Shown here piece after piece: positions 59,812 through 64,000 of a stretch of 64,000 nucleotides of DNA. Positions within the stretch are counted from its first letter, which is position 1. Each line of letters starts with the position of its first letter. This DNA comes from Eimeria necatrix (Eukaryota > Apicomplexa > Conoidasida > Eucoccidiorida > Eimeriidae), in NCBI RefSeq assembly GCF_000499385.1, contig NW_013651780.1:1-64000 (forward strand), read 5' to 3'. The notes under the pieces are model-generated. The model had not been told where the DNA came from, did no database searches, and was given only the letters and a program-made list of their open reading frames with translations. The translations under genes were made by a program, and so were the position numbers.

Positions 59812-59928
59812 ACGGGCTGGGGCGGGGCCTCGGGAACTCAGACGAAACCCCGCGAGGGAGAAAGGCAGCAAATGCTTCTGTCTCCTTTTTTGCTGCTGTC
59901 GAGTTTAGGGCCCCCAGCAGCACTTTAG
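57360..59928 (+). CDS. PRELI/MSF1-domain lipid-transfer protein with low-complexity tail
   Basis: Ups/PRELID family, which shuttles phospholipids (phosphatidic acid in PRELID1/Ups1) across the mitochondrial intermembrane space. Exons join exactly: 57360-57413, 57793-57929, 58192-58281, 58590-58743 and 58933-59928; 476 residues. Blocks match PRELID1 in order: HNDWDTIT then AFWVKYPNELQPHVLRVDTL, FSCRRLLSLKYQCPKWVQKF (across a splice), LTLKSCNFTFASFFRVEETC (across a splice) and RAVEN, then SVVERLGKFI. The domain takes about 190 residues. The rest is polyAla, polySer and polyGln, plus SFFAPFPPL and CPCRLSSPSGRPP. The introns are built of (CTG)n and use TGCAG or CTCAG at their ends as acceptor. 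The long tail is unusual for the family. Confidence 0.9.
57930..58932 (+). repeat. (CTG)n intron runs in the PRELI gene
   Basis: Introns 57930-58191, 58282-58589 and 58744-58932 consist largely of CTG/GCT triplets on the coding strand, running up to the acceptor AG. The 57414-57792 intron instead mixes CAG and CTG (57480-57605). Confidence 0.9.
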
Positions 59929-59972
59929 AGAGTTGTGCTGCTGCTGCTGCTGCTGCTGCTGCGCGAGCTGGG

Positions 59973-59984
59973 GTGTACGTACAC
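59973..59984. promoter_or_regulatory. Palindrome GTGTACGTACAC, 3' of the PRELI gene
   Basis: Exact copy 45 bases after the PRELI stop codon, within a (CTG)n-flanked stretch GCGAGCTGGG then ACCTGAAC. Confidence 0.5.
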
Positions 59985-60099
59985 CTGAACGCCCGCGGTT
60001 CGCGAGCTGTCCCGTGCGCGTTGTTGCCAGTTTTAATGGATGTGTACATTAATTTATTTGCATTAATGTAATGTTTCAGTTTGTGCATGCGCGTGCATG

Positions 60100-60200
60100 C
60101 ACGAGGTGTACGTACAGCTGGCGATGCATGCACGGGGTGTACGTACAGCTGGCGATGCATGCACGGGGTGTACGTACAGCTGGCGATGCATGCACGGGGT
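60100..60200. repeat. 31-bp tandem array carrying the palindrome variant and TGCATGCA
   Basis: Three full units and a part, each reading GGGGTGTACGTACAGCTGG then CGATGCATGCAC. The palindrome variant GTGTACGTACAG lies at 60106, 60137 and 60168. Confidence 0.9.
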
Positions 60201-60736
60201 TGTCAGTGCACAGCCAAGAGCTCTTCTTTGTTCATTTATTTATTTCCTTTCTTGAAACTTCTTTTGCTGCTGTCTCGAGGACTTGCTGCGCTTTCAAGGG
60301 GCCCGGGACGCGCAGCAGCGCAGCAGCAGCAGCAGCTGCTTTGCTGCTGCACTCAGGTGTACGTACACTTGCGTCTGCGTTCGTGCAAAAACAAAACTTG
60401 CACCATTTGCACTTTCATTTCACTTTCATTTCCACTTTTGTTTTGTTTCCGCCGTGCACCTGGACAAGTGCATGCGTTTTTATTTGTGGACTTCGCCAGT
60501 TTTCTTTTTCAACTTGCCAGTCTCAGACTTTCTTTCTTTTTTTCTTTTCTTTTCTTTGTTTGTCTCAGACTCTTTTTCTTTTCTTTTTGTCTCTTGTTTT
60601 GTCTTTTGTTTTTCTTTTGTCCCTCCCAAAACCGCGACAGCCTTATTGGCTTTTTATTGAACATCATCTGCTAATGAAGAGCAAACACATTCGAAGTAGA
60701 AAAGACCAAAATGCATTTATTGTTGTTTAATGACCC

Positions 60737-60812
60737 AGCTAGCTAGCTGGCTAGCTATCTGGCTAGCTAGCTGGCTAGCTAGCTGGCTAGCTAGCTGGCT
60801 AGCTAGCTAGAC
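60737..60812. repeat. CTAGCTAGCTGG tandem repeat
   Basis: About six 12-bp units of CTAGCTAGCTGG. A related short run (CTAGCTAGCTA) occurs at 45768-45802. Confidence 0.9.
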
Positions 60813-62678
60813 TGCGTCTACAGCGGCCTGGCCGGCGCTGCCTTTAGCGACTTTTGCGTGCACTTTAAACATTTGAAGTTTTTAAAAACTGAAAAGATTT
60901 TATTTGAACTTTTTAATTGAAGTTAGTGGCCGCTCTTCAGTGGAAAGCTTCACAAGCAGTGCATGCATGTCTTTTGCATAAAATAATTTAAATAATTTAT
61001 TATTTCTGATCTGCTGCAACTTCGCAACAACTTGAAGGGCTGCAGCAGAATCTGCTGGGGCTAAAAAGCAATTCAAGTTTTAAAATTATTTTTTTCTTTT
61101 TGCAAATTTTAGAAATGAATATTACTTTTGCTCTGAGTCCGAAATATTAGTAGACTTCTGTGGCGGCAAATGCATGCAGTCAAGTTTGTTTGAAAAAGAT
61201 TTTCAATTCAAAGAACTTTAATTGAAAAAAGAAATGGAAATATTATTTGCAATTTAAAGTTGCAAATAGAGTAGTCTCGTTGAAGCAGCTGCAGCAACTC
61301 CAGTTCTTTATTTGGTGCAGCAAGCTCCGGCTTCTGCGCGTTTCCAGTTTTATAAATAAGTAAATGAATTAATAAATGCATAATAACTAAATAAACAAAC
61401 AAACAAACAAATAAATAAATAAATAAATAGTGATCTTTTATGTTTCGTTCTGAAGACAAAGATACTTAAACAGCGATTGAGTTCTGCACTTTGGTGCATT
61501 TTTGGCTCCAACTTTTTTTTCTTTTTGCGCAGCAGCAAAAGCGAGGAAACGAATAGTTGCAAACTTTTGAATAAGTTCAAACTTTGGCATATTTAATGTC
61601 TCATCACAGATAAAACAGTTCTAAAAAAGCGATTTAAAGGGGCTCCACTTGCTCCTGTGGGGAGCTTTTTGCTCGCAAGAAGGCCCCGTTTCTCCTCTCC
61701 TAGTTTGGAGGAGTTGGCGGCAGCAAAAGAAATTCAATTTGAAGAAATAAAGAAGAAATAAAGTGGCGAAACATTGCAGAAAGTCTGCGGGCAAGTGCGG
61801 CGAGTGTCTAACCGCCCGGGGGGTGGCCGGCGGGAGTTCGAGGATTGACGCGGCGGCCAAAGACGGACAGAAAGTGCAAAATAAATTCAAATGGTGTTTT
61901 TTAAAAGTGGAAATTCAGTGAAGTCTTTTCGGGGAGAAGTGGGGGAGGCAGTTCGTGCATTTTCAGTGGGCAGAGGAGTGCCGCGATGCGCTGCGCGGGG
62001 GTTCTGCACTAGCGGAAACTCGCAGTTGCGCGGCCTCGAGCCCTCTTTGAATGTCTTTGCAATTTGAATTAAATAAAAAGTGGAATTTGGCGAGAAAAAT
62101 AAGCTGCTTTTGGTTAATGGGGGGGGGGAATGCAGCAGTTGGGTGATCGCTCGGCGGGGTTTCGAGCGGGGTGTTGGGGTGTATGTACAGCTGCGCGGTT
62201 TGCGTCTCGCGCAGTTCTCGGGGAGTCTGCGAGTTTGGAAAGAAATATAAAAGAAGAATAAAAGCGGATCTGGAGGCGAGGGCTTGGTGCGGGGCGTGTG
62301 GCGGCAGCGGGCTCTGTGGCGAGTGTTCTGCAGCAGCAGCACTAGCGGCGGATTAGCCGCTGATCTGGGGTTTTCTCGGGGTTTTGGCGGGCGAAATTGG
62401 AAAAGACACCGAATAAGAGTTAAAGAGAGCAGCAGCAGCAGCAGCGAGCAGCAGCAGCAGCTGCGAGCAGCAGCAGCAGCAGCAGCCGGCGCACCCAAGC
62501 CCGAGTGACAACAGCCTCTCTTCCTGCAGCGAGCATCGGGCTGCGCGTTTGGGGCGCGGCTTTCGCAGCGTTCTTTTTCGAGTTTTATTATTTCGGACTT
62601 TTGCAAAAAGCTTTTTAATCCCAAGACCTTCCCGAGGCTATCTTAGCGGCCAGGCGGCGGCGAGTGCAGGCGAGAAAG

Positions 62679-62746
62679 ATGCAGGAAGCGGCGCTGAAAG
62701 AGCGCGCCTTCGAGCCGCAGCAGCGCGGCCCCCCCCCTCCCTCCCC

Positions 62747-62794
<48 letters not shown>

Positions 62795-63234
62795 GCGGCG
62801 CAGCAAGCTGCTGCAGGCGCTGCAGTCGCTGCTGCCCCGCAGCGACCTGCCGGGGGCGCAGCAGCCGACGCCCTTCGGGCTGAACCGGTACTTAGTGCTG
62901 GCCATCTACCTGGTGTACGTACTGCTCACGGGCTGCGTGTACTTCGGCTGGGCCTCCATTTCCTCGCTGCTGCTGCAGGCCAACAGTTTTTCTTTTTTGT
63001 GCGAAAAAGACGAATTTGGGACTTTTTTAAACGACATGAGGCAGCAAAAAGGATTTATTTGCAACGAACAAGAAGCAGCAGTGCAGCACTTGTACACAAT
63101 AACTCTCGCAGTCCACACCACCTTCAGTTCCGTGGCCGGGACTGCCATGGACTTCGCGGGGCCGCTGGCGACAGCAGTGCTGGGGCAGCTCTTCAACTTC
63201 GCGGGCTGGGCGCTGCTGGCCTGCAGCACGGCGG

Positions 63235-63278
<44 letters not shown>

Positions 63279-64000
63279 TTGTACGCGGGCTTTGTCTTCA
63301 TTGGCATGGGGGCGGACATGGGCTTTCTCCCCACCCTCTGCATCACCCGGCTCTTCCCCGGCAGCGCGGGCCTCAGCATAACTTTATTAGGAAGTGCAGC
63401 TTCAGCTTCTTTCGCAGTGCCCCTGGTCCTGGAGAGCATCTACAAGGCCCTGGGGGGCCCCTCGGGGGCCCCCGGGGCCCCGGGGGCCCCTGGGGGCCCC
63501 CTGGGGGGCCCCCAGAAGGTCTTCTGGGCCTACGCGGGGCTGGGCCCCGGGCTGTGTCTGCTGCTGGCTTTGCTGTTTGTGCCTCGGCGGGGCTTCCGGG
63601 ACTTCCGGGACTCTGCGGGTCGGGAGGCCCCCACGCAAGCTCCCTGCGAGCCCGCAGCAGCAGCAGCAGCAGGAGCAGCAGCAGCAGCAGCAGCAGCAGC
63701 AAAGGACTGCGAACTGGACCTCTGCATGCAAGTCCAGGTGGGGGACCCGGCCCCCGGGGACTCCCGCTGCGCCATCCCCGGCTCGAGTTTCTTCAAACAG
63801 CTTTTTTCGGCTAAGTACTTAGTCTTAACAGCTTATTTCGTCGGAGTCGGCTGGGCCAGCGCTTTCTACCAAGAGGCCCACAACAGACTTTTGTCGGAGT
63901 CCGTAAAAGCCTTCCTCAAGCTGCTGCTGCCTCTGTCTTTCCTGCCCTGCATTCTCTGGGGCTACTTGGCCGACCGTTGGGGCATTTTGCGGGTCTTATT
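62679..64000 (+). CDS. ApiAT-like major facilitator transporter with homopolymer inserts, 5' part
   Basis: Second paralogue of the transporter at 22600, cut by the window end; the frame is open from the ATG at 62679 (441 codons, no intron). It begins MQEAALKERAFEPQQRG, then a polyGln tract (62749-62790) and RSDLPGAQQPTPFGLNRYLV. Shared landmarks are TGCVYFGW, SVAGTAMDFAGP, MGADMGFLPTLCITRLFP, SAASASFAVPLVL and FYQEAHNRLL. A run of 14 Ser replaces the short loop between spans 4 and 5 (63238-63280), a Gly/Pro/Ala array (63450-63510) lengthens the loop before span 6, and polyAla lies in the central loop (63655-63702). All inserts are in loops and the spans are intact, so it is probably functional. 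Like its paralogue it should carry amino acids or similar solutes; the substrate is unknown. Confidence 0.9.

Larger units (their letters stand above)
59929..62678. other. Repeat-rich intergenic region
   Basis: 2.7 kb between the PRELI gene and the second transporter; no gene is supported. It holds an exact GTGTACGTACAC at 60357, a variant GTGTATGTACAG at 62179 (500 bases before the transporter ATG), pyrimidine-rich CTTTT tracts (60540-60620), an (AAAC/AAAT)n run at 61388-61432, and CAG runs at 62430-62490. Minus-strand ORFs here (e.g. 61887-62624) lack recognisable content. Confidence 0.5.

Noticed and set aside
60540..60620. CTTTT-rich tract as a possible promoter
   Set aside because: A plain pyrimidine-rich low-complexity stretch with no gene start near it.

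Overview
The window is nuclear DNA of an apicomplexan, almost certainly an Eimeria-type coccidian. The reasons are intron-rich genes with GT-AG splicing, long (CAG)n/(CTG)n runs that encode homopolymeric Gln, Ala and Ser tracts, an interstitial TTTAGGG telomere-type array at 44979-45004, abundant TGCATGC motifs, and a gene set that includes an ApiAT-like transporter family, a chaperonin with an apicoplast-type leader and a pepsin-like protease with a secretory leader. All gene models below were read by eye, joining exons by splice signal and reading phase. Spans are gene spans; confirmed junctions are given in the evidence.

Layout. Positions 1-380 are an odd 51-bp tandem array. 387-2045 (+) is the 3' part of a CPSF73/INTS11-type RNA endonuclease gene. 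2543-3833 (+) is a secreted beta-sandwich-like protein. 3958-6975 (-) is chaperonin 60 with a signal-type leader. 7-11.6 kb has no convincing gene. 11689-13076 (+) is an N-myristoylation-type protein of unknown family. 14181-19644 (-) is a guanylate-binding-protein-like large GTPase ending in a CaaX box. 19.6-22.6 kb is gene-free as far as can be seen. 22600-24150 (+) is an intronless ApiAT-like transporter. 26614-37389 (+) is a very long, many-exon TRAPPC8/Trs85-like gene. 38102-38738 (-) is a FAM136A (DUF842) homologue. 39204-42348 (+) is an LSMT/SETD-type SET protein. 42512-43970 (+) is a secreted ConA/laminin-G-like protein. 44529-48740 (-) is a pepsin-like aspartyl protease. 51981-54908 (+) is a multi-span membrane protein with large Gln/Ala/Pro inserts. 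57360-59928 (+) is a PRELI/MSF1 lipid-transfer protein with a low-complexity tail. 62679-64000 (+) is a second ApiAT-like transporter, cut by the window edge.

The window is divided into zones of different texture. About 2-27 kb is repeat-poor and its genes lack homopolymer tracts. From about 28 kb, and strongly from 39 kb, exons carry CAG-type tracts, introns carry CTG runs and tandem arrays, and intergenic DNA carries many short arrays. This matches the repeat-poor/repeat-rich (P/R) segmentation known from Eimeria chromosomes. The two ApiAT-like paralogues lie in opposite zones and form a natural comparison.

The genes do not form one pathway. They are housekeeping functions (RNA 3'-end processing, vesicle tethering, mitochondrial lipid transfer, organelle protein folding) mixed with coccidian surface or secretory proteins. 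The observations most worth following are the in-register, un-reversed complement in the first array, a palindrome GTGTACGTACAC found only in the repeat-rich half, and the CaaX-tailed GBP-like GTPase.
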